The notes beneath the pieces are model-generated. The model was not told the origin of the DNA and searched no databases. It worked only from the letters and a program-made list of their open reading frames with translations. Position numbers and translations under genes: made by a program. A DNA stretch of 64,000 nucleotides from an uncultured Prevotellaceae bacterium (GTDB taxonomy: Bacteria; Bacteroidota; Bacteroidia; Bacteroidales; Bacteroidaceae): NCBI GenBank assembly GCA_900317305.1, contig ONGG01000001.1, forward strand, positions 1-64,000, given 5' to 3'. Below are positions 8,414 through 17,926 of the stretch, piece after piece. Position 1 is the stretch's first letter, and the number at the start of each line of letters is the position of its first letter.

Positions 8414-9755
8414 AATCAATATCCTCCATTTGTAAATAATACTCAAAAGATAATGCTCCGAGCTCCTTGTAACTACGTGCTTCTGCATGCAATTTTGCCG
8501 CATTTGCTGCATTCTTGCTCGCATCATAAGCAATTCGAACAGTATCTTTCTTCTGAGATATGATATCCATGTCTAATTCTGGGGCATCAAACTTTTTTTC
8601 TGGATGCTCTTGAAACATGAACGTTTTCAATTCCATGGCCGTTTTCCTCTCATAATTATCACATAGCATTTGCCTATATTCATTCGCTTTATCTCCCATC
8701 TGTGGAATTTGCTTAAGGAAATCAAGAACGCTCACCATCGCATTTTTCATTAATGGCAAAACAGTCTTATACACTTCAGAGGTTGCGTCAATACCTTTTT
8801 TTGTTGTTGTTAATGGTAAATTCAAAGTCTCCTCTGAATCCAAAAACAATAATCCTCTAAACATTACAAAATTAATATGCCATTTAGGGATTGGAGAAAT
8901 CCCCCATCCAGTAATATTGGATGTATCAGCCTCCATTACAAGTCGGTTATTGCAATAAATATACCAACCAGATTGCTTAGGGTCCCCAATCTCTCCAAGT
9001 CCAGCTATAATACGGTATTTCACATCGCCAACATTTCCTTCCGTGTAATAAGGTTTGGAGTTATCTGAATAAAGAAGTTCCGTTTTGTGACCATTCAAGA
9101 GTCTACCATTTAAAGAAATCCGAATGCCTTTGAGTAAACTGAAGTTCAATAGTTTCTGAATGTCATCAGACAATTCTTTAAGGAAACTGCTGTCAGAGAA
9201 CAAGTCTTTGACCTCGTTATTTAAGTTTGAAACTCGGATTATCGTGCCTTTATAACCTAATGAATTATTATCTATTATTTGATAATTAAAATTCCAATCA
9301 TCAATACTCGTTTCTACGTTTCCGTCAACTATGACCGTCTTTTTTTTCTGACTCCATTCATCAACATTCACTTCAACCTTAAAATGATCATCAGCGGACT
9401 CTGATTCGACGATAAAATTCTTGCCAATCTTAAATAACGAACGTTTCATACCTATGCCAAAACGTCCGACGGTATTATGACTTATAGGGGCTTCATCTGG
9501 GCGTCCAAACCTAAATGCATATTTTTGAGCAGTTTCTAAAGAAAATCCGCCACAATTATCTCTTATAGAGAATTCATTGCTATTAACGATTAATTCAATT
9601 TCTAACCCAGAATAATCATTCGGATTAATATTGTTTGCTCCGTCTATCGAATTGTCAAGCAAATCAATTATTGCATCTTCAATTGAAATATCTCTTGTAA
9701 TCATCTCAATAAAGAATTTTTTTGTAGGATTGCCATCTATTGTATTATGTGCCAT
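8400..9755 (-). CDS. GHKL (HSP90/MORC-like) ATPase of the defence operon
   Basis: A 451-residue protein. The N-terminal GHKL ATPase carries the N box (EDAIIDLLDNSIDGA, Asp-Asn near residue 35), the G1 box DNCGGF near residue 80, and the lid/G2 segment VGRFGIGMKRSLFKIG near residue 105. A later domain (about 200-330) has the transducer-like part with LPLTTTKKG. The C-terminal 100 residues are charged and helical. This resembles MORC/MutL/HSP90 relatives rather than histidine kinases, since no HisKA or phospho-acceptor is present. Such ATPases act as ATP-driven clamps on DNA or protein. It follows the 164-residue gene by 14 bp and overlaps the next gene by 14 bp. Confidence 0.75.
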   Translation of the reverse strand: MAHNTIDGNPTKKFFIEMITRDISIEDAIIDLLDNSIDGANNINPNDYSGLEIELIVNSNEFSIRDNCGGFSLETAQKYAFRFGRPDEAPISHNTVGRFGIGMKRSLFKIGKNFIVESESADDHFKVEVNVDEWSQKKKTVIVDGNVETSIDDWNFNYQIIDNNSLGYKGTIIRVSNLNNEVKDLFSDSSFLKELSDDIQKLLNFSLLKGIRISLNGRLLNGHKTELLYSDNSKPYYTEGNVGDVKYRIIAGLGEIGDPKQSGWYIYCNNRLVMEADTSNITGWGISPIPKWHINFVMFRGLLFLDSEETLNLPLTTTKKGIDATSEVYKTVLPLMKNAMVSVLDFLKQIPQMGDKANEYRQMLCDNYERKTAMELKTFMFQEHPEKKFDAPELDMDIISQKKDTVRIAYDASKNAANAAKLHAEARSYKELGALSFEYYLQMEDIDYEES

Positions 9756-9769
9756 ACAACTGTAATTAT

Positions 9770-10264
9770 TTATTTGTTAATCTCTTTTAAAATATCCACA
9801 AATACCGTTGGGGATGAAAACATCACACGTTCCTTTTCCCATTTTTCAGCTATGTATTCAAATCCACGATTGGCATAACCCTCCATCTCACGGACAAAAG
9901 CCCTCAGGAACTTGGCGATGGTTTCAACATCAGCATTCTCCAAATCAATCCAATTATAGCCATAATCTGCCGAACGGTTAAGTAACATCATTATGAGGTA
10001 GTCTTTAATAGGCTCTGGCTTCCATCTGAATAATGGAGCAAATTCCCATGTCTTTTCTTGTGACTCAAAATACTTTGGCTTTCCCAAACGTAAACCGATT
10101 ACACAGGCATACATGAACGTCTGGAAATAAGGGCCAAACTGAGCAATATTACCTTTACCAATTTTTTCTTGCTTATTGGATATAGTCTCTATCATCGAAC
10201 GATATTTGTCACAATAATTAGGACGTAAATCGCTTATTCTATTTTTCAACTCTGCACTATTCAT
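9770..10264 (-). CDS. Small protein resembling Dnd-associated protein 4
   Basis: A 164-residue soluble protein. Its middle (FQTFMYACVIGLRLGKPKYF) and its end (MEGYANRGFEYIAEKW) recall a small family named 'dnd system-associated protein 4', which has the pattern of a hydrophobic A-x-x-x-G-x-R helix and a late YANxG(L/F)E motif. The comparison is from memory and not an alignment. No catalytic motif is visible. It sits 12 bp after the SMC-like ATPase and 14 bp before the GHKL ATPase in the phosphorothioation operon, which agrees with a small accessory subunit. Confidence 0.55.
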   Translation of the reverse strand: MNSAELKNRISDLRPNYCDKYRSMIETISNKQEKIGKGNIAQFGPYFQTFMYACVIGLRLGKPKYFESQEKTWEFAPLFRWKPEPIKDYLIMMLLNRSADYGYNWIDLENADVETIAKFLRAFVREMEGYANRGFEYIAEKWEKERVMFSSPTVFVDILKEINK

Positions 10265-10276
10265 AACATCTACATT

Positions 10277-12415
10277 TTATTCTGAATAACACTTTTTCTT
10301 AGTCACGAGATTTGAGGCATCGGCCCTCTCTTCAGGATAGTTCACGTAGAAAGTTCCTTTTATTTCGCCTGTTCTCATTTTCTCAGCGATGTCTTCTCCA
10401 TGTTTGGTTATGAGCAGTTCTGGATTGTTAGGCTCACATAAATCTTTAATCATGATAATACACTGGCGGAAAACGTTAGGAGCGACATCAAAGAAATTGC
10501 GAATAAAGTTGGGACTAAATTCGGAGAAAGGAGCATCTGAAATAAATGGATATTCAAAGCTCTTTTTACCCACTTTCGATGATATTATTGACATGACAAT
10601 AGCCAGTTGCTTCATTCTCTGAAAGCCTGTACCGTTGCCAAACAATTCATCTCCAAAGGAATTGGTTACCGAAACTTTCACTGTACCATTTTCCTGACGC
10701 ACAAAATTAAGAGTTCCACCAAATGTTTGGTTTCCTTTTGTCAAAGCACCATACATTTCGTTGGCAGAAACTTGTAGCTTCGATACAATTTCCTCAAAAA
10801 TCCGCTCCTTCGTTTTATAGAAGATTGATTCAATAACTTGCATATCTTCATAAAGTTGTTTGGCCTTTCTTATGGGAGCGCTTCCTTGGCGCTTGTCAAG
10901 CTCTTTCTTTGCTTTATCAAGTCCTTTCTGCCAAAGATCTATTTTGCTCGTATATCGTTGGATTTCTTCTACCTTCTCTTCATGTGTTTTTTTTGCCTGA
11001 TTGTAACCAGCAAGAACGCGGCGGTCATCGTCGTCAGTACTAGTTTCTGACCCTACCAGAGTTAGTTCATTCTCTTTAGCTTCTACCACTTTGACTTGCT
11101 GTTCAATCTGTTCTTCCAGATTAAAAATTTCAGACATATACTGGGTGTAGTCATCTGCTATCTTAGGAATAGTAGTCTCGTAACGACCTGTGGATTTTTG
11201 AATATCACCATAAAATTGCATAAAGGAATCTGAAACACGCATTGGTTCCTTAGGGCGCTCCATTACCTTTTTTATATGTAGCCAAGGCTCAGAACCACGT
11301 GGTGCCTCACGATTACATACTTCACACCACTGGTGTTCAAGCATACGTTTCAGTGAAGGTGCATCTGGAGAACCTTCTGGCAGCATAATATCAGGATTTT
11401 CTTGTATTTCCTTTTTAGCAATCTGTTTTGTTAAAGCAATACGGTAATCGTCAAAATCACTTGTCTCACCTACCAAACCATAGAGAAGCCAGGGACAATT
11501 CTCATCGAACAGCCTACTGGTGATAGACAGTTCCTGTTGCTCATGCTTGTCCTTCAGTTCTTTTAGTTTTTTACACTCTTCATCGTATTCTTTTCTCAAC
11601 TGAATACGCTTTTTGCTGGAGAAGAAATCAGACTCATACTGTTGTTCTTTCTCCTTTGCTTCAACGGATTCCTTTCGAGCCAATTCAATCTTTTCTTTAG
11701 CTTCTTCTATCCATTTTTCATAATTGTCGCGTTCTTGGCGTAAACGGATTATACCCTCATCAGCCTCTTTGTTACGTTTTTCTTCATCTTGATAGCTCTT
11801 TTTGGCTTGTTTTACAAGTTCTGATGCAAGACCACACATCTTGATAAGATTGTTGATGTCAGCCAAAACGTTTATGGTCTTTTCGAGTCCATCAAGCGTT
11901 GAGAGGTCAACAAGGCGTTCCATCGACTCTCCCTGTAACAAAGAGTATTTTTCCATTTCTGCAGGAATAAGACAACGGATAGCCGCTAACTTTTCGTCTT
12001 TATCCAATAAGGGTAAATCATTATTACCCTTTGTCTTCATGATGTCTGTTCTTGCCTGATAATCCCATTCATCATCCTGTTTCTTGCATAAAACACTTTT
12101 GCAAACATTGTATGTTATGCCATCATTCTCATAAATGATACGTACGCCCATTTCCAACTCAGGTGATTCATAACGCGCCTTGGCAGACATCATCTTAAAA
12201 TACGATGCTGATACAGGGTAGTATTTTTTTTCATCAGAGTCATATACTTCATCTCGCAAAATCCACAAGAATCCGTTATAGAACTTTGACTTACCCATAT
12301 TATTATCGGCATTGATGATATTTATGCCTTCTGTAAAGGTATAGGTATTGTCCTCATAACTTCCATAATAGTTATAGAAGTTCTGAAAGCTGATAGACTT
12401 GATAAGTGTTCCCAT
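10277..12415 (-). CDS. SMC/Rad50-like ATPase with zinc-hook-like CxxC
   Basis: A 712-residue protein. The N-terminal half-ATPase has a Walker A that departs from consensus (INADNNMGKSKF, with the first Gly replaced). Long coiled coils follow at about residues 195-300 and 420-560, flanking a central WCEVC motif (about residue 362) like a Rad50 zinc hook. The C-terminal half has a signature-like GNGTGFQRMKQL and Walker B FISDAPFSEF, where the usual catalytic glutamate after Asp is not obvious. It is the second SMC-like ATPase in the operon, distinct from DndD. It starts 13 bp after the 70-residue gene. It is probably the motor or DNA-clamp of the restriction half of the system; that role is inference. 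Confidence 0.75.
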   Translation of the reverse strand: MGTLIKSISFQNFYNYYGSYEDNTYTFTEGINIINADNNMGKSKFYNGFLWILRDEVYDSDEKKYYPVSASYFKMMSAKARYESPELEMGVRIIYENDGITYNVCKSVLCKKQDDEWDYQARTDIMKTKGNNDLPLLDKDEKLAAIRCLIPAEMEKYSLLQGESMERLVDLSTLDGLEKTINVLADINNLIKMCGLASELVKQAKKSYQDEEKRNKEADEGIIRLRQERDNYEKWIEEAKEKIELARKESVEAKEKEQQYESDFFSSKKRIQLRKEYDEECKKLKELKDKHEQQELSITSRLFDENCPWLLYGLVGETSDFDDYRIALTKQIAKKEIQENPDIMLPEGSPDAPSLKRMLEHQWCEVCNREAPRGSEPWLHIKKVMERPKEPMRVSDSFMQFYGDIQKSTGRYETTIPKIADDYTQYMSEIFNLEEQIEQQVKVVEAKENELTLVGSETSTDDDDRRVLAGYNQAKKTHEEKVEEIQRYTSKIDLWQKGLDKAKKELDKRQGSAPIRKAKQLYEDMQVIESIFYKTKERIFEEIVSKLQVSANEMYGALTKGNQTFGGTLNFVRQENGTVKVSVTNSFGDELFGNGTGFQRMKQLAIVMSIISSKVGKKSFEYPFISDAPFSEFSPNFIRNFFDVAPNVFRQCIIMIKDLCEPNNPELLITKHGEDIAEKMRTGEIKGTFYVNYPEERADASNLVTKKKCYSE

Positions 12416-12428
12416 AATCTTTACTGCT

Positions 12429-12641
12429 TTAGTCTGACACTTTCTTTAATATTCCTTGGAATACAGTATTCGTCGCTTTATTATTAGCGACGCCATTGAT
12501 GACATCCTTGATAACTTCTATCATAGGACTGTTAGAAACCTCCATGTAGCTGGCCTTCACAACATCTTCCTTGCTAATGCCCAAATGCGTCTGAAGCTCA
12601 TCGGCCTTCATCAGCTCTTCAAATATTCTTTGTGGTTCCAT
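12429..12641 (-). CDS. Small 70-residue protein between helicase and SMC-like ATPase
   Basis: A 70-residue acidic-to-neutral helical protein (MEPQRIFEELMKADELQ at the start, IKDVINGVANNKATNT near the end). It lies 2 bp after the helicase stop and 13 bp before the ATPase start, in the same strand and with the same tight spacing as the rest of the operon. That is the main reason to call it real. No family or motif is recognised. It may be an adaptor subunit. Confidence 0.6.
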   Translation of the reverse strand: MEPQRIFEELMKADELQTHLGISKEDVVKASYMEVSNSPMIEVIKDVINGVANNKATNTVFQGILKKVSD

Positions 12642-12643
12642 AA

Positions 12644-15418
12644 TTATGAATTTTGATTTTCTTCGTTCAGCACCATTTCGTCCAAATTGATTTCATAAAA
12701 TCGGACTACTTCATCAAGCATGCTCAATGCTCCTGTATAGTAGTTGCTGGCAAGGTAGCCAAAGTTTGCCACTCTACGCATCTCATTTTCCACCAGATTC
12801 TTCTCCATTGTCCAGAAACGACGGTCATAATGAGGCGAGTGGAAATTGGGCACCACTACCATATCGTAGATGTATGCAAACGTTTTGTCTTCATGACGGC
12901 GCAACAATCTTCCTCGTCGTTGTATGAACTGGCGAGGGTTGCCAGTACTTGATGTAAATATGCCATATTCTGCACGAGGCACATCTACACCCTCATCAAG
13001 ACAATTCTTTGCAAATAGCACATTAAGACGACCTTCGGCAAATGCAGCGAGTTTCTGGCACCGCATTTCCTTTGAGTCTTCTCCAGTATATGAGTTGCAG
13101 GTCACATTAGGGAATGTCTGTTTCAACACAGCCTGCATTTCTTTCAAAATATATTCATCAAGTCGCTCATCATCTACTTCATCCAGCCTTGTACGTTTAC
13201 CTGCAGCTGAATAGACGAAACAATATTTGAGTTTGTCTTCGCCAATAATCTGCAATATCTGACGGAATACGGCCATCTTGTTACGTGCCTTGTGCAACAG
13301 ATTCTTTCTAAGCAATAATAGTTTTCTTGCCCTCTCAGGATCAGAGAATCCACCCTTTTTGCTGTTATACATCTGCACCAGTTGTCTGGTTATTCTTGCA
13401 TACTCTACCATCTCGTCATCTTCAAGTCTGGCAAGATATGGGAAGTAATAATATGGCATCAGGCGCTCTTCCTTGATAGCTCTACTCATCGAGAAGCTAT
13501 AGGTGTAGGGATGCGTATCATTGAAGAAGCTTTCAATCTCTCTTGTTCCTTCTTCATCATAGATACGATTTGGCGTGGCAGACAATGCGATACGCCTTTC
13601 AATCGTCAATGCGTGGAATGCATTCCTTACTGATGCTGAACCAATATTATGGGCCTCGTCAGCAATGAGAATAGTGTCTTTTGAAAGTTTGGGGAGCATG
13701 ACCTGGAAATCCTTCATGACAAAGGATTGGTAGGTTGAAATGATGACATAGTTTACATTTCTGCCCAGTCCCATTTTCATAATCATCTTCGCCAGTTCTA
13801 CTTTCCATTGAGCATTCTCTGACGATACCTTAATCACATTCCTAAAGTTGAAGTTACGCACCTCATCGCCCCATTGTTCCACGAGTGCAAGTGAAGGAAC
13901 CAATACGAGCAATCTATAGAAATCATCGTCACGATATTCTTCAAGAGCACAATTGAGTGAAGTGATGGTTTTACCTGTACCAGTAGCCATTGCAAACACA
14001 CCTCGCTTGCCGCGATCTTTCCATGCTTGATAGGCATCTATCTGATAAGGACGTGGCCCATCCTTAAACTTAGATGGAAAGTGAGGTTCATCTACAGTAG
14101 CAAGATAGTTCTCTTGTTCCAGTTCCTTCATTACCACATTTTCCAACTTCACCAAATCGTCTATATCAGACGTTGGATAGGTTACAAGTATTCTATTGCA
14201 GAACTCTTCAGCTGGGAATACCATGATGTCTGGATTCCGATTCTCCCATATACTTTCGAAATCGTCATGATATCCCTTGATGCGTTCGCGATCGTCATCG
14301 CTACGCCAAGAACAGATGGTGTCTATAGCCTCAATATTCTTTGTAAGACCAGAAGCAGTAAGGTTCATCGAACCATTAAAAGCGACCTCGTTTCCTTCTG
14401 TATCAGCAAAAATGCCAAACTTTTCATGAGCGATACCATCCTCCTTTAACATGACGATTTTAACCTCTATACGATGCTGACTTATCAGGTACGATAAACA
14501 GCGGAAAAATAGTTCATCACGTCGAGAGAATATCTTCAATAGCCTGTCATATGACTGTATCATATACTGCTCGAAACCTTCGTAATCGCTATTCTTCAAT
14601 AGTTTGTAATCGTCTTCTGTAACACTGGGGTTGATATACATGCGCATGTTGCCACCATTCTTGACGAAATGGGCAAAGCCACATGCGAGTACATTGAAGC
14701 ATGCACTACTGAAATAGCCCAGACCTAAATCTAAATGCGAACTATTAATCAAAGCCTTTGTGAAAAATTCCGTAGGCTTATGTTCGCGTTTCGATGAATA
14801 GCGTAACTCAAAACTCTGAGATGCTATGTCTGTGCGAATAATCGCTTCTTCGCGAGCACACCAAATGGGTTCCTCAGAATGACCATGACCAATTACCTCA
14901 TCTTCATCCCAAGCAGAATGGTCCTTATACGGTTTACTTCGTAATCCCCACGTGTCTTCATCATTAAAATGCACGAAATTAACCTTATCCTGAATGAGCG
15001 ATGACTGCAAATTACGACGCGTTGTTGAAGTTTTACGCTGGTTATTAATATAGTCAAGAATTGTATGTAGTTTTTGAGGTTTGCGTTTACCCTCTAAATA
15101 CTCCTTGGCTAATTCTCTAATACCAGGCTCCGTTTCCTTCTTAACCTGCTGCTTCACAAACTTTGGCAGTATGATTATGTCATCAGGGTCAGGAAATAGT
15201 CCATACAAATCTGCAACTTCTATAGCCAAAACTTCTGTGATTTTTGCAATTTTGTTTAGGCTATAGTCATGCCATACTTCATGATGGTCTTCAATAAATG
15301 AGGCAAGTGTTATACATTCATCACCCTTAGCTACAGTCAACTGCTGCCTAAACACCTCGTGGAACTTATCAAAGTCAAACACATCGGCGTAATCCATTCT
15401 CAGGGTGATGTCAATCAT
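12644..15418 (-). CDS. PLD nuclease / DEAD-box helicase fusion, Dnd-linked restriction enzyme candidate
   Basis: A 924-residue protein. After an N-terminal region (1-200) there is a phospholipase-D-type nuclease domain with a single HxK...GSxN motif (AHEKFG near residue 330, FNGSMNL about 20 residues later). A superfamily 2 helicase follows with Walker A MATGTGKT (about 480), motif II ADEAHN (about 586), motif III LSATPNR and motif VI QRRGRLLRR. One PLD motif usually means the enzyme works as a dimer. From family knowledge, PLD-helicase proteins occur beside dndCDE as presumed restriction enzymes that discriminate modified from unmodified DNA; this is not proven here. The start overlaps the dndE stop by 4 bp (ATGA), showing translational coupling. 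Confidence 0.8.
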   Translation of the reverse strand: MIDITLRMDYADVFDFDKFHEVFRQQLTVAKGDECITLASFIEDHHEVWHDYSLNKIAKITEVLAIEVADLYGLFPDPDDIIILPKFVKQQVKKETEPGIRELAKEYLEGKRKPQKLHTILDYINNQRKTSTTRRNLQSSLIQDKVNFVHFNDEDTWGLRSKPYKDHSAWDEDEVIGHGHSEEPIWCAREEAIIRTDIASQSFELRYSSKREHKPTEFFTKALINSSHLDLGLGYFSSACFNVLACGFAHFVKNGGNMRMYINPSVTEDDYKLLKNSDYEGFEQYMIQSYDRLLKIFSRRDELFFRCLSYLISQHRIEVKIVMLKEDGIAHEKFGIFADTEGNEVAFNGSMNLTASGLTKNIEAIDTICSWRSDDDRERIKGYHDDFESIWENRNPDIMVFPAEEFCNRILVTYPTSDIDDLVKLENVVMKELEQENYLATVDEPHFPSKFKDGPRPYQIDAYQAWKDRGKRGVFAMATGTGKTITSLNCALEEYRDDDFYRLLVLVPSLALVEQWGDEVRNFNFRNVIKVSSENAQWKVELAKMIMKMGLGRNVNYVIISTYQSFVMKDFQVMLPKLSKDTILIADEAHNIGSASVRNAFHALTIERRIALSATPNRIYDEEGTREIESFFNDTHPYTYSFSMSRAIKEERLMPYYYFPYLARLEDDEMVEYARITRQLVQMYNSKKGGFSDPERARKLLLLRKNLLHKARNKMAVFRQILQIIGEDKLKYCFVYSAAGKRTRLDEVDDERLDEYILKEMQAVLKQTFPNVTCNSYTGEDSKEMRCQKLAAFAEGRLNVLFAKNCLDEGVDVPRAEYGIFTSSTGNPRQFIQRRGRLLRRHEDKTFAYIYDMVVVPNFHSPHYDRRFWTMEKNLVENEMRRVANFGYLASNYYTGALSMLDEVVRFYEINLDEMVLNEENQNS

Positions 15419-15807
15419 ATCTCGCTCAATCCTTCATGAATCTTATCAAACAAATAATCGAATCCCACCAAATTGGGGTTGTCTTTTACGTCTTTATCTA
15501 TCATTTCCAATCCATCGTCAAGGTGTAACTTAAAGTATCGTGGCAGATCCTTGTCTGTACTCTTTATTTGGTAGTGTTCGCAAATCATAGAGAGATACAG
15601 CGGAAACAGATTGCCAAACAATACATTTCTGCTATACTCCTTACCACCAGAATCCTTGACTTTTGTAGGGTCGAAATGCTCACCTTGCTTCAATGAGTAT
15701 GCGATGGCTATACGTGCAATGATATTCTCTGCTCCAAGACCGAACTTTCTTGTCAGCCTTGTCACACGTTCTTTGTTTTCTGTGCTTGTCTTTATCTGTC
15801 CTATCAT
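15415..15807 (-). CDS. dndE: DNA sulfur modification protein DndE
   Basis: A 130-residue protein of the size and pattern of DndE: ENKERVTRLTRKFGLGAENIIARIAIAYSL at the start, then a Lys/Gly-rich loop (DSGGKEYSRNVLFG) and a helical end. DndE is known to bind nicked or modified DNA as part of the DndC-D-E phosphorothioation complex. It begins 4 bp after the dndD stop and ends in a 4-bp overlap with the helicase, in the standard gene order C-D-E. Recognition rests on length, helical pattern and context together. Confidence 0.8.
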   Translation of the reverse strand: MIGQIKTSTENKERVTRLTRKFGLGAENIIARIAIAYSLKQGEHFDPTKVKDSGGKEYSRNVLFGNLFPLYLSMICEHYQIKSTDKDLPRYFKLHLDDGLEMIDKDVKDNPNLVGFDYLFDKIHEGLSEI

Positions 15808-15811
15808 TGCC

Positions 15812-17926
15812 TTAATTCTTTTGCATTAAACTATTCACGTTAGCAGCCTCGAAGTATGACCTCGACGTGTCATTGACTATCATCGTAGCACTCTCCACAA
15901 ATGGTTGCAGGGTCTTGTATTCTGCCTCCGTCAGTTCCTTGTGCAACAGTGGGAACAGAATCACTTGCTTCGAGATGGATGGGTAAAATTCACTAATAAT
16001 CTTCGAAGAGTGGCTCTTGTCAAACTTCTGTAATGGACTGTCAATGAATACAGGGAACTGGATACCGCTCTCGTCAACAAGTGCCTTCAGGATTGAGGTG
16101 GCATAGAGTTGCTTTTCGCCCTTTGAAAGCATATTCTTGTTGATAACGTTGCCGTCACTTGAGAACAGATTGATATCCATCGTGTCAGAGTCAAGTTCTA
16201 CTTCCACATGACTGATAAAATCTTCCTTGTGCATCAGTGTGTTCAGCGTATTCTTGATGCGAAGTTCAAGAGACGATTTCTTGTTCTTCTTCAACGAAAG
16301 CAGGAAGGTATCAAGTTCTGTAATGAGTTCGCTAGCCAACTTGTCCTTTGCTTCGTCAGCATCGTCAACGCTGATCTTGCGACTAAGTTCTTTTATCTTT
16401 TTGTCGTAAGACTCTATTGTCAATTGTAACTCGCCAGTTCTAATGTGTCCTAAACGCTGTTTCTCCTCGTTGGCCTTGATTTCTGCTTCTATCTTATTCT
16501 TGTTGTCACGCAGACCTTTAATCACTTCATCGCTCTCCTTGCTTTGGATGTTTGACAGTCTTTTGACATTGCGCTCCAAGTTAATCTTGTTCTTGCGATA
16601 GGCTTCTGCCAATGCTTCAAATTCGATACGATAGGTCGTTGTCAGGCTATTGTAAACAGCTTCAACCTCTGCAAACTCATCATCAGTAAGGGTTACTTGA
16701 ATATCTCTGTCACAAGCATGTCCTCTGTATTTCTCGATGATAGCTTCCAGTTGGGTGTGGGCATCCTTTTTGGAGTCCTTATTAACTGGCATCTTATCAA
16801 GAAGTCCCTTCATCTCTTTGCTCAAAGCATCCAAGACACTGTTCTGCGCAGTAGCAGTATTGTTGTTGGCTATAGCTTCATGGTCTGCTTTTGCCAACTC
16901 ATAGGCACGAGCAAACAACTGGCCAGAAATGGCAAATGGTGCATAGTCGATGAACTGCTTCAAGGCAGATTTCATCTCAATATCGTCTTTCTTACATTTC
17001 TCGATGACTGCCTTTACGCGCTGAAGTTCTTCTGTCTTAACGGAGTTACCTTCGCGAGAAAGCTGTAACTGCAGCTGGCCATCTTGCTCTCTCAGGTTTG
17101 TCAGAGTGGTATCTATTTCTGCCAGCGAATCAGAAAGCTGAGTCAGTTCATTTGATACCCCCTCACGTTCTGCCTCCAGTTTTTCCAACTCGTCTTTCAG
17201 CCCAATATCCTTCGATTTCTTACGATAGCGCAGACGCAAACCTTCAAGGTTACTCCTCAGTTCTTCATACTTTCTGATACCAAGAACTTCTTCGTAAGCT
17301 TTACTCAACTTACGACGTTCTGCAATGGTACCAGTATCTGCCAGTGATACGATCTCTTCTGAGTCAAAGAAGAAGAGCTTGGCAATATCTTTATTGAGGA
17401 TGAAGTCATTGATGAACACCTCTGGGCCAATCTCATCTGTCAGTTCATTCTTGACGCCATCTATCAGAATCTCCACATCCTCTTTTTGCAAGAGTGAATC
17501 ATAGCTTCTGGTAACAACTATCTTCTGACAAGGAATTGAGGGGATACCAACTTCTGCAAAGCAGATGGCAACGCTATAGACGCTGTCTTTCTTAATCTCT
17601 TCGTAGCCATTGGTGTAACCGTTCTTTTTTATCAGCGCAACAATCTCTGGAGTCGCTTTTTCTTCAAATCGCTTTGCTGCATTCTGGTTCAGAATCTCCT
17701 TCTGCATCGCAGCATAGCTGCTGTTAGTCTCTTGGCCTGAAACTGGTACCTCGCTAACAAACCTGCCAAACAAACACCACAGCAAAGAATGAAGCAGCGT
17801 GGTTTTACCAAAGCCATTTTCACCACAAATCAAATGAACATTCTTGGCTTCGTCAAAATGGAATTGAATAACATTCTCACCTTCATAAAGGCGATAGTTG
17901 TTGAGAGTAATGCTTTCAATCAGCAT
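15812..17926 (-). CDS. dndD: DNA sulfur modification ATPase DndD
   Basis: A 704-residue SMC-like ATPase. Walker A is GENGFGKTTLL (about residue 37); long coiled coils span about 200-320 and 410-560. The C-terminal half carries the ABC signature LSKGEKQ and Walker B FPVFIDSP. The length (about 660-710 in the family) and the place between dndC and dndE identify it as DndD, which supplies ATP-driven DNA handling during replacement of a non-bridging phosphate oxygen by sulfur. No CxxC hook is present, unlike the other SMC-like ATPase at 10277. Its start overlaps the dndC stop by 11 bp. Confidence 0.87.
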   Translation of the reverse strand: MLIESITLNNYRLYEGENVIQFHFDEAKNVHLICGENGFGKTTLLHSLLWCLFGRFVSEVPVSGQETNSSYAAMQKEILNQNAAKRFEEKATPEIVALIKKNGYTNGYEEIKKDSVYSVAICFAEVGIPSIPCQKIVVTRSYDSLLQKEDVEILIDGVKNELTDEIGPEVFINDFILNKDIAKLFFFDSEEIVSLADTGTIAERRKLSKAYEEVLGIRKYEELRSNLEGLRLRYRKKSKDIGLKDELEKLEAEREGVSNELTQLSDSLAEIDTTLTNLREQDGQLQLQLSREGNSVKTEELQRVKAVIEKCKKDDIEMKSALKQFIDYAPFAISGQLFARAYELAKADHEAIANNNTATAQNSVLDALSKEMKGLLDKMPVNKDSKKDAHTQLEAIIEKYRGHACDRDIQVTLTDDEFAEVEAVYNSLTTTYRIEFEALAEAYRKNKINLERNVKRLSNIQSKESDEVIKGLRDNKNKIEAEIKANEEKQRLGHIRTGELQLTIESYDKKIKELSRKISVDDADEAKDKLASELITELDTFLLSLKKNKKSSLELRIKNTLNTLMHKEDFISHVEVELDSDTMDINLFSSDGNVINKNMLSKGEKQLYATSILKALVDESGIQFPVFIDSPLQKFDKSHSSKIISEFYPSISKQVILFPLLHKELTEAEYKTLQPFVESATMIVNDTSRSYFEAANVNSLMQKN

